Shown: in pieces, positions 42,316-55,631 of the stretch | How positions within the stretch are numbered: the first letter of the stretch is position 1 | Layout of the letters: each line of letters opens with the position of its first letter | DNA from: Akebia trifoliata | Taxonomy: Eukaryota; Streptophyta; Magnoliopsida; Ranunculales; Lardizabalaceae | DNA: 64,000 nucleotides | Direction: 5' to 3' | Assembly: GCA_017979445.1 (NCBI GenBank) | Contig: CM030715.1 | Coordinates: forward strand, 9,850,187 to 9,914,186 | Program-made: the position numbers and the translations under genes | The notes under the pieces: model-generated | The model's input: only the letters and a program-made list of their open reading frames with translations | Database searches by the model: none | What the model was told of the DNA's origin: nothing

Positions 42316-44279
42316 TGTAGGCATCCTAATTTGAACGGGCCCAAACTCGGAAGGGCCCAAAAATACTGATTTTTCAACAAAGTTTATCAATGGGCCTCAA
42401 GAGCCCAAATTAGTGAAAAATAACATTTTGATCGAGTCGAGGCCCCTAAGACCTCCTAATGGTCTAATGAGCCCACCTGAAAGAACTCGGTATACTCCCA
42501 TCTACCCTGCTCCACTCTCAAAATCCAAAAATATCAATTTTCCAACAAAATTTGTCAATAGGCCTCAAGGGCCCAAAACATTGAAAAACGACATTTTAAT
42601 CTAATTGAGGCCCCTAAGACCTCCTAATGGTTTAATTGGCCCACCAAAGGGATTTGACCTACCCTACACCTACCCAACCGTCACCGCTCCCCTCTTGTAT
42701 AAAAAAATACCCGATTTTCAATAAAATTCTCCAACGGACCTAAAATGCTCGATTTGCCAACACGTGGCATTTTTTTTATTATCAAACCAATGATTTCAAA
42801 AACCTAAAAAAGAAATAAATAAAATTAAAAAATGAGACATGGGACACCTACCATTTCCTCTACTCTCCACTGCTCCACTTCCAAATCCAAAAATATCCCA
42901 AGCCCACCTAAGGCTCATAAACCCTCAATCCTCCATAATCAATCTCTCATATTTCCCCCCTAACTTAATCCCACATCACCTAAAATCTAAAATCAACCTA
43001 AACCCTCATAATCATTTCCAAGGTAACCCCTAACCAATTTCCAAAATCCAAAGCCATCTCTAAAACCTAAGCCCAACACTACAAAGCCCACAAATCATTA
43101 TCCATATCTTATTCATTATCCAACCCACAACTCTAACCCATAAACTACCATCCACATCAAATCAATCACCACTTTATCATCAAAAGGTGACATATGTCAT
43201 CATCCCCTCTCACCTCCCTCATCTAACCACCTACCCCTGTCACCTTTCTTTAAACAATTCATCTACCATCTCACCTCTCTCTAAAAATCACTTCAACCCA
43301 TACCCTATCCTAACCTAACCTATTACTCTTTTCTAACACAATCAACCACCTATATCAAAACCCATATCCTCTACACCCTAACCCACCACCTTTCCCTAAA
43401 ACCCTCCACCAACTTACATCACAACCTACAACTTCCATCATTATCACCAAACTAACCCATACCTTTCTCTCTAATCAAACAACTACCATTATCAATCAAC
43501 ATACCTCATCTCCTCACCCTCTCATCACCTTTGCCACATGTCATCATCCCTTCAATTCTCCTAAAATCCAACCAACCAACTTCTTACACAACCCATTATC
43601 TTAATCTAAACATCTCACCTCCTTAGCCAACCTAACACCTTACATCCCCATTTTCCCTATCAACCATCACTCATCTTACCTCACCAAACACTTTACCCAA
43701 ATGGATTTGGGTAGGATCCAAATCATTTGGATCTAAACACTACCTATTTCCATCCATTACAAAATTACACTCTCTTTAACTCCAAATTTCATATCCTCTA
43801 TCCTTAAAAGCCTATGCCATTATCTATTCTCCCAATTCTTTACCCCATTATACCCCTAAAATACCCTCTAAGCATCTATAAATATCCCCTCCTCTTTTCA
43901 AAATGGGTTACGAATTCTCACTTACCAACTTTCTCTCCCCAAGTCTTACAACAAAAAAATATTACACTCATCTCAATTCTCTCATCAACTTTTTTTTACT
44001 CTTTCAATTACACAAAACAAAACAAAAAAGGGGGGCATTTTCCTAAATCACTAAGGACTCAAGAAGATATAAAAGAAGAAGGAAAGAAGAAAATATAAGC
44101 TTCAAGGTGGGTTCAAAAGAAACCAACCCCCTCTTTATCTCTCTACCCTCTCCTCTTCCCTCTTCTATTATCCTCTCATCTCTTTATGTTATTTTATTTT
44201 TAGATGGACTTAAGATGAATAGTCCCGCTTCCTTATCTCTGGTAGACTAGACTCCTATTCGATCAAAAGTATAAGCTTC
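42316..44279 (+). repeat. LTR-like copy 1 of a second, G-poor family (truncated by E)
   Basis: Starts TGTAGGCATCC after a purine-rich aaagaagggcagt. It includes a 168-bp tandem duplication (about 42358-42700; ggcccctaagacctcc at 42441 and 42609), a G-free stretch (43240-43532), TATAAATA at 43877-43884, and aaggtgggtt at 44104, which recurs in copy 2. The LTR nature is inferred from position, TATA box and the second copy. The right end is lost where element E sequence begins. Confidence 0.4.
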
Positions 44280-47200
44280 AAACTACATTTCTTTCTAGGC
44301 ACAGTCCTAAGCTTACCTATGGAAGTCCTCTTAAGCACCGTGTAAAAAATTCAAGGAAAATAGCAAAGTATGATCAGGCAATAACTCCAGAGGTTCAAAA
44401 GGGAAGAACAAAATGGAAGTAAAAAAAAAAAAAAAAAAAAAGCCAACTAAGTTGAAAAGCTGAAAGGTCGACTTAGGAAAAAATTAAGGCAAGCTCGTGA
44501 TGTTGAAAATTCGAAAGGACGGTCTTGGCAACAATCAGAGTAAAGAAAAAATAAAATAAAATAATTATAAAATCGCTAGATCAAAAATCTGAAAAGACAA
44601 TTTAGAAAAGAATCTAGAGCATGCTCACTAGATTGAAAATTTGAAAAGGCAATCTAGGCAAAAGTTAGAGCAACTAAAAGAAAATCTCAGTCTAGTTGAA
44701 AAATTGAAAAGGTGGTCTGAGCCAAAACATTTAAAGTCTGAATGACCACACTTCATTGACTTTAGGGCAAACTCTTAATCCTCATGCAATTAATACCCAG
44801 CTTAAACCAAGCAAAGATTTAGAAGTCACGAGTATCTTGTCTATGATTGATATGAAAATCTCCACTTCTTTAAGTGAACTGAAGAAGAAAAAAAATGATT
44901 CTATGATGAATTTAAAAAAGAAATATTTTATTCTAATTCCTTTGACCCTAACTCAAAATCTTGAATATAAAAAGTCGAAATAAAAAATTAAACCTTTAAT
45001 ACACTGGTGGTAATTAAATATTTCAAACTTTTATAATAAAGGGCACTTTCCTTTCTAAGGTGTGTGGTTTTTCCCCTTACAATAGGGGCATTCTTTTTCA
45101 AACTATATTCAATTATCCTTAGTGCAATGTTCTTTGTCAAACTATGGCATTTCGTTATTAAGTTTGATCAATTTCAACCTCAAAGGATAAGGGTAATTTG
45201 AGTTAAAGATTACCTTCTTAAAAGCAATTTTTGAAAACCTCTGAGGTTCAAAAGAAGTTAAAATGTTGCCATGAAATTCATAAAATTCAAATTAAAAAAA
45301 ATGGAAGTATTTCTAATCTCACATTGGTTTTGTCCAAGACTCCTAGAAATAGTTCATTACTCTTTCACTCAAAGTAAGTAGAGTATGGCTTTTAGAATCT
45401 AGTTCATTACTCTTTCACGTAGAGTATGTAGAATAGAACATTCAATTTATGCCTAAATTGTGATCAATATATGGTCATACCTTATGCTCAATTATGTTCA
45501 AATTGTGCTCAGTTATGCTTAGACCTTATACTCAGATTGAACTCAGTTATACTCAGATTATGCTTGGGCCTTATGTTCAGATTGTGATCAATTATGCTCA
45601 GATTATGCTTAGGCCTTATGCTTAAATTATGCTTAGTTATGTTCAGTTATACTTAGACCTTATACTCAGATTACGCTCAGTTTATGCTCACATTTTACTC
45701 AGTTTTATTCAATTTTAATTTTTCTCATGTTTTACTTAAATTTTATATAGATTTTGCCTAGTCATCTTACTTAGTTTTTCATTTTGAAGTTCATCATCTG
45801 CCCATCATGAATGCTCAAAATAGAGGCATGCCTTTACCAAATCATCATTACACTATTGTATACACGTGCATGTTCATTACGTTTGCATTAGTCAAGGAGA
45901 ATTTTCTAAAATTCAAGGATCTGACACCGTCAGTAAGAGCTCATGCTCGAAGACCAGATAACTTTTAGTTCGGGGAGAGTTTTTCCCTTAGAGATTTGAA
46001 TGTATCGACGAATTGCTAAGTCGGGCTGTAATATGAATTGTCATTGGCTTTGGTATTTGGATATCGCACTATCTATCAAAGTATATTTATTATCTAGTTT
46101 GCTTTAACCTTCTACCAAAAAGGGTTATTTTTAGACACCCCATTTTTGTACTCGCCTAATTAATCAACTCATCAACTCGATTGCGGTGGTTCTCGATGAT
46201 AGATGAATATTCTAAAATTTTTTATTTATTACTAGATGTGTTTCCAAAGCTGGATGAGATATGTCAAGTAAACAAACTTTAAAAATCTCATTATGGTAGG
46301 AAAATATAACCCCAAAAGATAGAAATCATCATTTTGAGATTAAAAGAAATTTTACAAGAAAACTCATCAAAAATTAATCAAATTACGGGAATACACTTGA
46401 TGCCAGAATACCTAGAGGTTATATAACACATAGGAAAACCCTTTCAAACACATAAAATAACAAACTAATATCAAATAAATTCTTTTACTAATTTTCACAA
46501 AATTTAATAAAATTACTAAAATACCCCTTGTAGGGCCAACGATCATTTCATGTCAAAAATTCATAAGTGATACGAACCAATATTCTCATTGAATTTCTTA
46601 CAAAAAACTAATTTTAAAGTATCTCAAAATGTCAAAAAAATGACATCCTAACTCAAAAATCCTTTTTGAAGGTAAAGCAATAATTTTCCAACCTTAAACT
46701 TCAAAAATTTGAAACTAATAATTAAAGTATTAATTAAGGTAAACTTAAATCTTAATAAATAAAATTAAAATCCTCAAACAAGTAAGTTCAGTTAATTAAA
46801 CCCATGAAACAAATTTCAAGTGGTGCCTAATTTATTCAAGTGGGACGTACTTGATATTTAATAAAGAACCCTCCATCGGGAGGTCTCAAAGAATTAAAAA
46901 TAATTTAATAAAGAAACGTCTATTAGGGGTTCTCCAAAATTTTAAAAATTCATTCTACGTTAGTCATAAAACAAAATCCAAATAAAATCACTTGAAATCT
47001 TATCTAAACCATTTAAAAGATTAGTTAGAGATAGACTCTATCTAAAATAGACTTAATCAAACTCTAATTTTATCAATAAAGTTCTTTTAAAAGGGAACTC
47101 TACCACTTAATCTAGCAAGTCTTGAAAAATTCTAGAAAACAAAAGTAAAAAACTTTCCAATTTTTTTCGAAACCTAAAATCTGGAGTTCCAAGTCAATAC

Positions 47201-47684
47201 CAAATTCCCAAACCCTAATTTTCAACCTAAAAACATTTAAAAACCATAAAAAAAACACCCCAAAAAGTCAAGAAAAGATTCAGATCTAGGAGAAGAAAGT
47301 CTCATCTCAAAAATCAAAAGCAGATCTAGAAGCAAAAACAAATTGAAAAGATTCACACAAGAAAAACTCACCACCAATTTTTTGAGGAAACCGATCGTCA
47401 CAATCACTCAAATAAAAAAAAGGTGATTTTTCTTATCTTTATTCTAGATTTAGGCCATTTTTGCAATGTAAATATTAGAGAAGAGTAGTGATCGACTTTC
47501 ATCAGGTGGGATTGATGCCAAACACTTTCTAATCCCGTAACTTGATCGCCATACCCATAATCTATTCGTAGTTTTGTGTTTCTTATCTATTTAGAGTCAC
47601 GTCTGATTTCTAGATCATAAACTAGGTGGTGACTCTAAAAAAAAAAAAATTCAAATCAACATTTACGGATCGATGGCGCTTTCA
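44280..47684 (+). mobile_element. Element E: 5'-truncated old Tat-type element (3' region plus LTR)
   Basis: Begins in the post-INT region (cctaagcttacctatggaagtcctc, cf. D 37725) and continues through the third repeat module (44440-44720), the C-type unit in two copies (45345-45443), the degenerate tatgctcagatt repeat (45445-45745), the conserved 3' block and a degraded PPT (accaaaaaggg). It then reaches an LTR at 46130-47684 (first bases TTTAGACACC, last gcgctttca). It is the most diverged copy in the window. Candidate target duplication on the right is cctat. No coding part remains. Confidence 0.8.
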
Positions 47685-50600
47685 CCTATACATGTCCTAA
47701 CCATGCTTGACTGGAACAACTTTGAAAATCACAAGTAATTTACTTGTTTTCCTTCAACTTTATTTTATAAATTTAAAAATCCAAAAAAATCTTAAAACCA
47801 TAAAAAAATATTATTTCGACCTATAAGGAAAAATGTAGAATTTATGTAAAAAAAAATTAAAATTTAACATAAAAGGTAAATATATCTGAGGCCAATAATA
47901 TCAAAAAATTATTTTTTTCATTCATTGCCTAATTTTACATCTCTTGTCCAAGTGTGCAGAAAATAAAGACAAATAATGCCTGGTCGAATAAAAGATAGAA
48001 AATGTCAAGATGGGTCTCTAAGCCTCAGATCCTCTACCGACATCATTATTAATCGTTCTTGGACATTTGATGGGGTTCCATGCTCATTCCAAGACAAGAG
48101 AATTGCGGCGTTTTAAAAGTAAAAAAATCACAATTTGCATATTTAAAATTCAAAATTTTGTGTTTTAAAGCCACTAAAAGTTATGGTTCATGTTCACTTT
48201 CAGACTTGAGCAAATTTTTTCCTGGCCAAACCTAATTTTAAGTTAGAATTTTTCCCAAAATTTTACTTACCTTCGGCCAACAAACCATTGGCTTGGCCTT
48301 GGCTCACCTTCAGACTAAAATAGTATCATTCGAATCGTCTTAGAAATCTCATTTTGTTTTAGATAAAACTTTCTCATGATCCAATCCCCAAGGAATCTCT
48401 TTTTGTTTTCAAAACTAATCTATCAATTTTAGTATAAAAGAAGGTCTTCTTATCCCTAATAGAGTATACTATTCATGATGGCAACTTAATTACAAGTGCA
48501 TTCTTCAAAGAAATCACAAATTTCTTGAAAGGATTTCTTAATCAATAGCTCATCGGCCTGAGTCTAAACTACATGTTGCTCCTTAGTAACACGAGCCTAA
48601 ATTGCATTTTGCTCCTTAAGGTGAGCCTAAACATGCCATCTAGCCTAGGTATCTAGGATTTGACTCAAAGTGTAAGGTCTAGAACTATTTTACCCTTATC
48701 AAATAATTCTCTAGAAACTATTGGCCTTTTACAAGTGTATCCCTGATCATCTTGAATAATGAGACCCATAGGTGAGTAAAAGAACATTAAGGCCAAGGAG
48801 ATGAGAAGTAATTGGAGAATTTTATTAAGGAATTAGTTAAAATATTGAGAAATTTAAGATTTAAGACCATTCCATTCTCAAGAGTCTCCCAAAATCTTAT
48901 AAGTAAGAGACCCATCAAAGGAAAAAAGATGAGCTTATTTGGTGATCTAAAATTCTGTCCAAATCTCTCTCAAACTTCTCTGAGCCTTCCTATTCTCTCA
49001 AAATCCCTAGAAGAAAAATTCAAGAAGAAGAATAAGAAAAAAGGTGAAGAAGAAGACCAATATGGGGTTTAAACCCTCCATCACCCTCGTCTAATCTCCT
49101 TACTCTCACACTCTCTCTTCTCTTTACTTCCAAGCACTTTTACTTATTTACTTTCATGCTTTCTAATGTAGTTCTTTAAATTTCTTAATTAGAGGCTTGT
49201 TTGTAGAGGTAATCTCCCTAATAAATCCTCAATAAGCTCCTCAAGAGCATTAAAATAACTTGTTTACTTCCATGAAATTTAAATTCCTAGTCTAGTTTGT
49301 CTTTAAATCTCCTTTACTTTCCTTGCATATTTATTTTCTTAGACTAGTTGTTTATTTTCCATTTTTCTTTGATGGAAATAGAGTTAGAGAGTAAACCCTC
49401 TTAGGAGGTAATCTTCTCTTGCTAAGTCCATCCTATGCATAAATTTTGCATGCACACTCATCTCTAAAATGTCTACAAGCAAGAATATAAGTCCCTATGG
49501 GCTTATATTAAATATTTAAAACCAACAAAAACAATCCAAAAATGGACAAAAATCTCATGCATGTAGTTTTGATTACTGTATGTTGTGGTTTAAGTCACAA
49601 ACCTCACCAAAGGATCAAACCAATAAACAAAGTCTCCCAAGGAAACACATAAGCTAATTTTGAAGCTTTAGGCAAATAATGAAGTCCAGGTGGGTTTCAA
49701 TCAATGTCCCAAGCTTACAAAAAAAATCTAGTAAGCACCTGTTTCTAATAGTAGATTGTTTATTATCTTAATTTGCTTATTTCCCAAAACAAAACTATAG
49801 TCAAATCCCTAATTCTTTCTATCATTCTTTATATTTTCAAAATCTAAAAAATGAGTTTTAATTTCACCTACGGTCAATCTATTTGTAACCATCCTAGGAT
49901 GAGAGGGACATCGTACCTAACACCCTCCGTGCCCCTCAACCGAACTTCCTTACCTCAATTTTCTAGGTAGAACTTTTTCCCTTATCCTTTGTATATGTGA
50001 GGCATGACAAGTTAAGAAAAATAAAGCTTAAAAACTTTTTATACTATCCATTCACACTTTAATTGAATGGTAATGACTCCTAAACCCATGTAGATGAGCT
50101 TAAACCTCTCGAAAATTTCGAAGCCCACATATCTACAATATCAAAAAAAAAAAAAAAAAAATTCAAAAAGTAAAAAAAGTAGGCTTTTCAATATTCGATT
50201 CGACTTGCATATCAAATTTGGAGAAAGTCGAAAAGATAACTTGATTGATTATTCTTTAAAAAAGGACAAATTAGGAAAAGTAATAATGTTAGGCTCTAGT
50301 CCCACCGAATACATCTTAACTTTTTTCGAGCTTTCATCCCCTTTCTTTCTTAAACCTAACCTTAGCCTACATTTCGTCCCACAATAAATACCTCTTTGAT
50401 CAGGTAAAAGATTGAAGGTTATCAATTCAATAGTCAGTTGGTTGGTGATGATGGAATTCGAGTGAACGTTTGGCAACACCAAAAAGAAGATAAGTAGAAG
50501 TTGTATGAAAACATTGATCTTATGTCTCACCTCGGACCCAAGTTACAAAAGTTATTGGAAGACGTGAAAGGGGAGACCAGATTGAATATTCAAAAATAGA

Positions 50601-51819
50601 TTCAACTACTTGAGAAGAAAACATAATCAAATCACGGAGAGAGTAGCTACGAAATAGAGTTTTTGATTTGTTAGCTCAACTTCAATCACCAAACCGCTAG
50701 AGTTGTTGGGATTTCGTACAAGTTCAGGACATGCATCCATTTTATTTTGTAATTTTTATAAAAATAAAACATAGTTTGAAAGGGTAGAGTGAACACCCAA
50801 AAGGGCACTGTGAGTAAAAATATTAAACTATGACATGACCAAATACTATCACCATGATGAAAATCCCCAAAAGAACATCAATGTGCAAAAAGGGTAGAAA
50901 ACCAGATTTGGTGAAAACTGTAACTGATACTAGGGGCAAAAGTGGTAAAATAAAAGAAAATGACAAAAACAAAGAGAAAAATAGCCAAATCCCCAAGTTC
51001 CTAATCCGACCAACACTAGTACATCTCCTTATTCATCTTTAACCTAGTTGGAACTCTTTCACAATTCTAAATCAAACTTCCGATCTAGCCTGGGCATGAG
51101 TCTAAAGGAACTAGAGAGGGGTTGAAGGATGAATCCAAATTATTCGGCCAAGATACCACACTTCGGTCCTTACGAACTGTATATAAGAGTTATCGTGTTG
51201 ACGCTTCGTGCTTTTCAACTTAGGTACTCATTGGAAACTTTACAAAATATCAAAAAAAAATCTCTTTCTTGTTTTAAAGTTTTTTTTTCTTATCATATTT
51301 TTAAAATAATATAAAAAATATATATATAAGAAAGGCATAAAATATAATTTTTGGTCTATGAGGAAAGATCTAGGTTTTTGACAAAATAACAGATTTTGAA
51401 CAAAATTAAATGCATCTAAGGTCAATAATATAAAAAAAAAACTAGTTTTCTCATGAAATGCATAAATGTTACACCATTCATTTAAGTATGTAGGAAAAGT
51501 TAAGAGTATAGAAAATAAATATTACATGAAAACCACTATACTTTGATTTATGTTGAAATTGCTGCAAAACACATTTTATCCCCGAGGAAATATACTCTTA
51601 TAGAAGGAGCTTGATGCGAAGAGCTCACACTTTCGAATGGGCAACGTAAATCCTACAATAATTGCTCAATGCAGGAATCCTTTCTTTTCAAATTCTCCTC
51701 AGCATAAGCCTTAATTGTATGCTATTCCTCGGCATGAGCTTAAACTGCATGTCACTCCCCAACATGTATATAAGTTATTCTCTACAAAAAAAAAAAAAAA
51801 AAATCTAAGTTCATCAAGG
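47685..51819. other. Gene-free repeat-derived region
   Basis: No supportable gene, and short frames (48812-49072, 50094-50387) show no family features. 47740-47970 resembles 51230-51490 (ctatRaggaaaRatSta..., then aatatatctgaggccaataat) and 48560-48640 resembles 51700-51770 (Rgcctaaactgcatgt), so an older repeat is present at least twice. Near 49905-49945, acctaacaccctcc recalls the U5 of Tat-type LTRs. An identity cannot be given. Confidence 0.4.
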
Positions 51820-53523
51820 CAAAATTAGAGAAGCGCACAAGTTTGGACTCACACAAATAAGGGTTAAGTCTATTCTTTCCAACTCATTGCAAACAATTCC
51901 TACAAATACAGATAGTTGTAGTCACTCCAAGTTTGCATGAACCAGCTCGAGAAAGCCCAAAATTTTTTATTTCCTATGCCCAACCCATTCTAAAGCATGT
52001 CCCCATTCATATTCCTAAGCTAGAGCCACTTTCTATAAAGCAATTCATTATGCATGCCTTATCCTAATTCAAGCCCACTTTCAAGCCTAGTCAAAATACT
52101 CAAGTCTAAACTATCCTAAGTCCTTAACCCAAGTGCATAACTAAAACCCAATGCCAAGCCCACTCTAGGCCCATGCCAATTCCAAAAGCCTATAGCCTTA
52201 CCATTTTCCCCGAAAGAGGACACATGGTAGTCTCTCATAAGCTTCAACACCTAAGAAAGATCCTCATTGGTGGATCAACTCTCCAAACCCATTGGAGGGT
52301 CAACTTTCTTCAGAAATCCCTAAAATACCTGATCAAAAAGTAAGGTCAACCTAAAAGGTGTTTTGGTCCTTAGTAAATTCACTAAAGATGATAGAAGGTT
52401 CAACTCTACTCTCAAAAGGTAAGAATCTTCAAGTAAATACATGGAGCTCTCCCATTGGCCTATGCAAAAATATCTTCCTAACCTCAATTTATTAGATATT
52501 TATAAAAAAAATCCTAAGCTCAACTTTACACATGGCCTTCTCCATTGACCCTCACAAAATCACTTTCGTCTTTTACCTTTTACCTTTACTTTTGAGGGTA
52601 ATTACACGAGACCCTACCTACCGGCTTTCCACATGTTTCTCTATCTCATACATGTTCTTTCCATCTACCACTCCATAGCTATAAAATTGGTTCCACATGG
52701 CCTGGCTCACATGGCTAGATTTTAGAGGTCTCATGCCAAATTCATTCATTTACCTCCCAAGAATATTCCAAATAAAAAAGGTTTCCTACACTTTTCTCAT
52801 ATCATTTATCAAAGTTCGTAGTATTGGATCATTCTATCCCCCAAAAGTCCTCAAAACCTTGATATAAATCCCATTTCTTAGAAGTAAGGCATGCTCTCAA
52901 TCCTCCTTCTATTAACCTAAAACTCTAGCAAAATCCCTACTCAACACCTCTAACTTTCTCTCAATCCACCACTCTACTCAAGAACCCTCAACAATCTTTT
53001 AACCTTCAACTCACCATACAAGAGCCTTCAACCTCATTATTATTATAAACCACATACTATAGCCCCCAACTAACCATCCACTTCAAAACTCAAGCTCAAT
53101 CAAGAACTCAAGAATGAATATCAAGGCATAAGGTGGGTTTAGGAATACTTGCATTACTTTTTCTTCTAATACTCTTTTTTAGTTTCTTTTTAGAAAGTCA
53201 TAGGATGATATGAAGTACCCTCTTCCATCCTTAGTCTCAACGTTAGGCATGTAATACTTGGGGCGATTTGATCGAAAAAGGTGGGAATTGAAGCCTTCTT
53301 AACCCATCTATCTTTCATGAATCATAATGTAGACTATGCATATACATCATACATACTTGGCCATGATAAAGAAATGTGTCATCCCCTTGATGGGATTGAA
53401 ACGCTAAGTATCTAACCTAGTATACATGCACCAAGGTTCTGGTTTTAAGGAAATTTCATCCATGAAATATCTAAAAACCTCAACCAACATTCTAATTCAT
53501 ACAAAGAGAGTTGACTCCATAGG
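51820..53523 (+). repeat. LTR-like copy 2 of the second, G-poor family (truncated by F)
   Basis: Internal-region tail 51855-51915, then TGTAGTCACTCC at about 51916. TATAAAA lies near 52680, and aaggtgggtt occurs near 53130 as in copy 1. G is scarce around 52900-53060. F's LTR begins at 53524, and atagg (53519-53523) would be F's target duplication. Confidence 0.4.
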
Positions 53524-55285
53524 TGAAAGCGCCCTCGATCCGCGGGGTGCGCGGATCCGCTTTTGACCCTTGAAGTTTGGGAGTCGCCACCTAGTTATTA
53601 TGGTCTAGGAACCAAACTGACTCTAAAATGGATAAAAACTAATCTACTACAGAAAATCCGAATCCGGGGATCATGTTACGGGGTTGGAAGGTGTTAGGCA
53701 CCAACCCTGCCCGGCCATTGCCGGTCTCTACTTATCCCAAATAAAGTTACATCACTAATGACAAACCTAGATTAAAAAAATAAAAAAAAAAACATACCTT
53801 CGATCTGCAAAAGTGCTATTCCCTCAGATCTGGTGAGAATGGTTCCTTGTACCGTATTCCTTACTTTGTTCTATCTCCGGATCTGATTTTTGATCTCCGA
53901 GGCAAGGTATCTCTTTCTTGGATCTGGATGCTTTGAATTTGTTATGGATTTTTGGGGTGTTTTTGAAAGGTTTCTAGGTGTTTTTTAGGCTAAAATCCGA
54001 GTAGGGGTGTTAGGGAAGGAGTTGGGATTCCAAAATTAGGGTTTTGAGGAGGTTGTGGAGGCTTCTTCACCTACTTCTTCTAAGGTTTTTTCTTTGATAC
54101 GAAAATAGGGTGTGGATGCTCCTATTTATAAAGTTTTTAGAAGCATTAGGGTTTGATTAGGGTTTCTTTTAGGGTTTTGACTTAGTCTTTAGGGTTTTAG
54201 GGTTTTGACTTTAGTCTTATAAGATTGACTTGATTAGTTTAGATTAGGATTTTGATTTAGGGTTTTGACCTTAGTCTTATGAGATTGACTTGATTAGTTT
54301 ACATTAGGGTTTTGATTTAGGGTTTTGACCTTAGTCTTATGAGATTGACTCGATTAGTTTAGATTAGGGTTTTGATTTAGGATTTTGACTTTAGTCTTAT
54401 GAGATTGACTTTAATACTTGACTCTAGTCTTACTTAATTAACTTTAATTTTGACTTTAGTCTTATTTGATTGACTTTAATATCTTGACTTTAGTCTTGCT
54501 TGATTGACTTTAAATTTTTGGAGAACCCCCCTCCATTATTTCTTTAATTCTTTGGACTCCCAAATGGAGGGGTCATTTAAAGAAATATCTTGCGAACCAT
54601 CAACAATTTTTCTTGAAAGCCTGATTGATCAATTTTTTGGTTTAAATTTTATAATTAATTTTATTAATGTTTCACTTTACATTATTTAATGATTTATTTC
54701 AAAATTTTTAATTATTAAAATTATGAAATTACCATTTTACCCTCGGAGAGGATTTTTTACGTTTTAAGTCATTTTTCAATGTTCCAGGATGTTTTGAAAT
54801 CAATTTTTCATAAGGAATTCAATGAGAATGTTGGTTTTTGTCATTTATGAAATTTTTTGTGTGAAATGGTCGTGAATTTTATGAGGGGTATTTTTGTAAT
54901 TTTGTCAAATTTTGTGAAAATTGGCGAAATGATTTATTTGGTTTCGATTTGTCGTTTTATGTATTTGAATGGATTTTCCTAAGCGTAATGTAGGCTCTAA
55001 GGTTGTTTTGATGTTAGGGGTATTTTGGTAATTTGGTCATTTTAGTGATTTTTATCGTGAAGCTTCTTTTTGGTTTGCAGGATGATGATTTCTATGTTTC
55101 TGGGGTAGTATTTTCCTAGCGTAGCGTGGTTTCTAAGTTTTGTCAGTTCGAGATACCTCATCCGGATTTCTGAAATATATCTGGTAACAAAATAAAGCAT
55201 TGGAATAGACATCCATCATTAGGAACCTTTGCGATCATGTTGACGACTTGATTAATCAGGCGGATGCAAAAATGGGGTGTCTACA
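53524..55285 (-). repeat. 3' LTR of element F
   Basis: A 1762-bp LTR. U3 holds 60-bp repeats (gaYtttagtcttatgagattgac... recurring at 54207, 54267, 54327 and 54387) rich in ttagggttt words. The U5 inverted repeat GATCCGCG/CGCGGATC is perfect. Confidence 0.93.
54122..54130 (-). promoter_or_regulatory. LTR TATA box (TATAAATAG), element F 3' LTR
   Basis: Same motif and spacing to caccctattttcgtat as in the other LTRs. Confidence 0.65.
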
Positions 55286-55560
55286 GATACCCCTCTTTGG
55301 CAGAGGGTTGAAGCAAACTAGATAGCAAATCTATTTTGGTAAATAGTGCGATATCCGAATGCCAAAGCTAGTGACAGTTCATTTTGCAGCCTAATTTAAC
55401 AATTCGTCGGGGTATTCAGATCATTGAGCGTAAAACTCTCCCCGAACTAGAAAAATGTCAGGTCCTTGAGCGCGAGCTCTCACTGGCAGTGTCAGATCCT
55501 TGAATTTTTAAAAAATTCTCATTGACTGATGTAACAACTGTGCAAGTGTGTGGGCTCAAA
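55286..55560 (-). other. Polypurine tract (55290-55298) and conserved 3' block, element F
   Basis: AAAGAGGGG in element sense, followed by tatc and the LTR. The adjoining 250 bases match C, D and E (gcaaactagatagcaaatct, gtgacagttcattttgcagcct, cagtgtcagatccttgaatt). Confidence 0.75.
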
Positions 55561-55631
55561 ATCTTAGATAGATTTCAAAGAGTTTGAGTTGGAAATGAGT
55601 CAAATCTGAGCATGAAGTAAATATAAAATGA

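Noticed and set aside
49905..49945. Another Tat-type LTR end (acctaacaccctcc)
   Set aside because: Only a short U5-like phrase is seen, with no LTR start, PBS or duplication, so no element is called.
47740..51490. A pair of LTRs bounding an element between 47.7 and 51.5 kb
   Set aside because: The two similar segments are short and diverged, lack TG...CA ends, and appear to be internal-region fragments of an older repeat.
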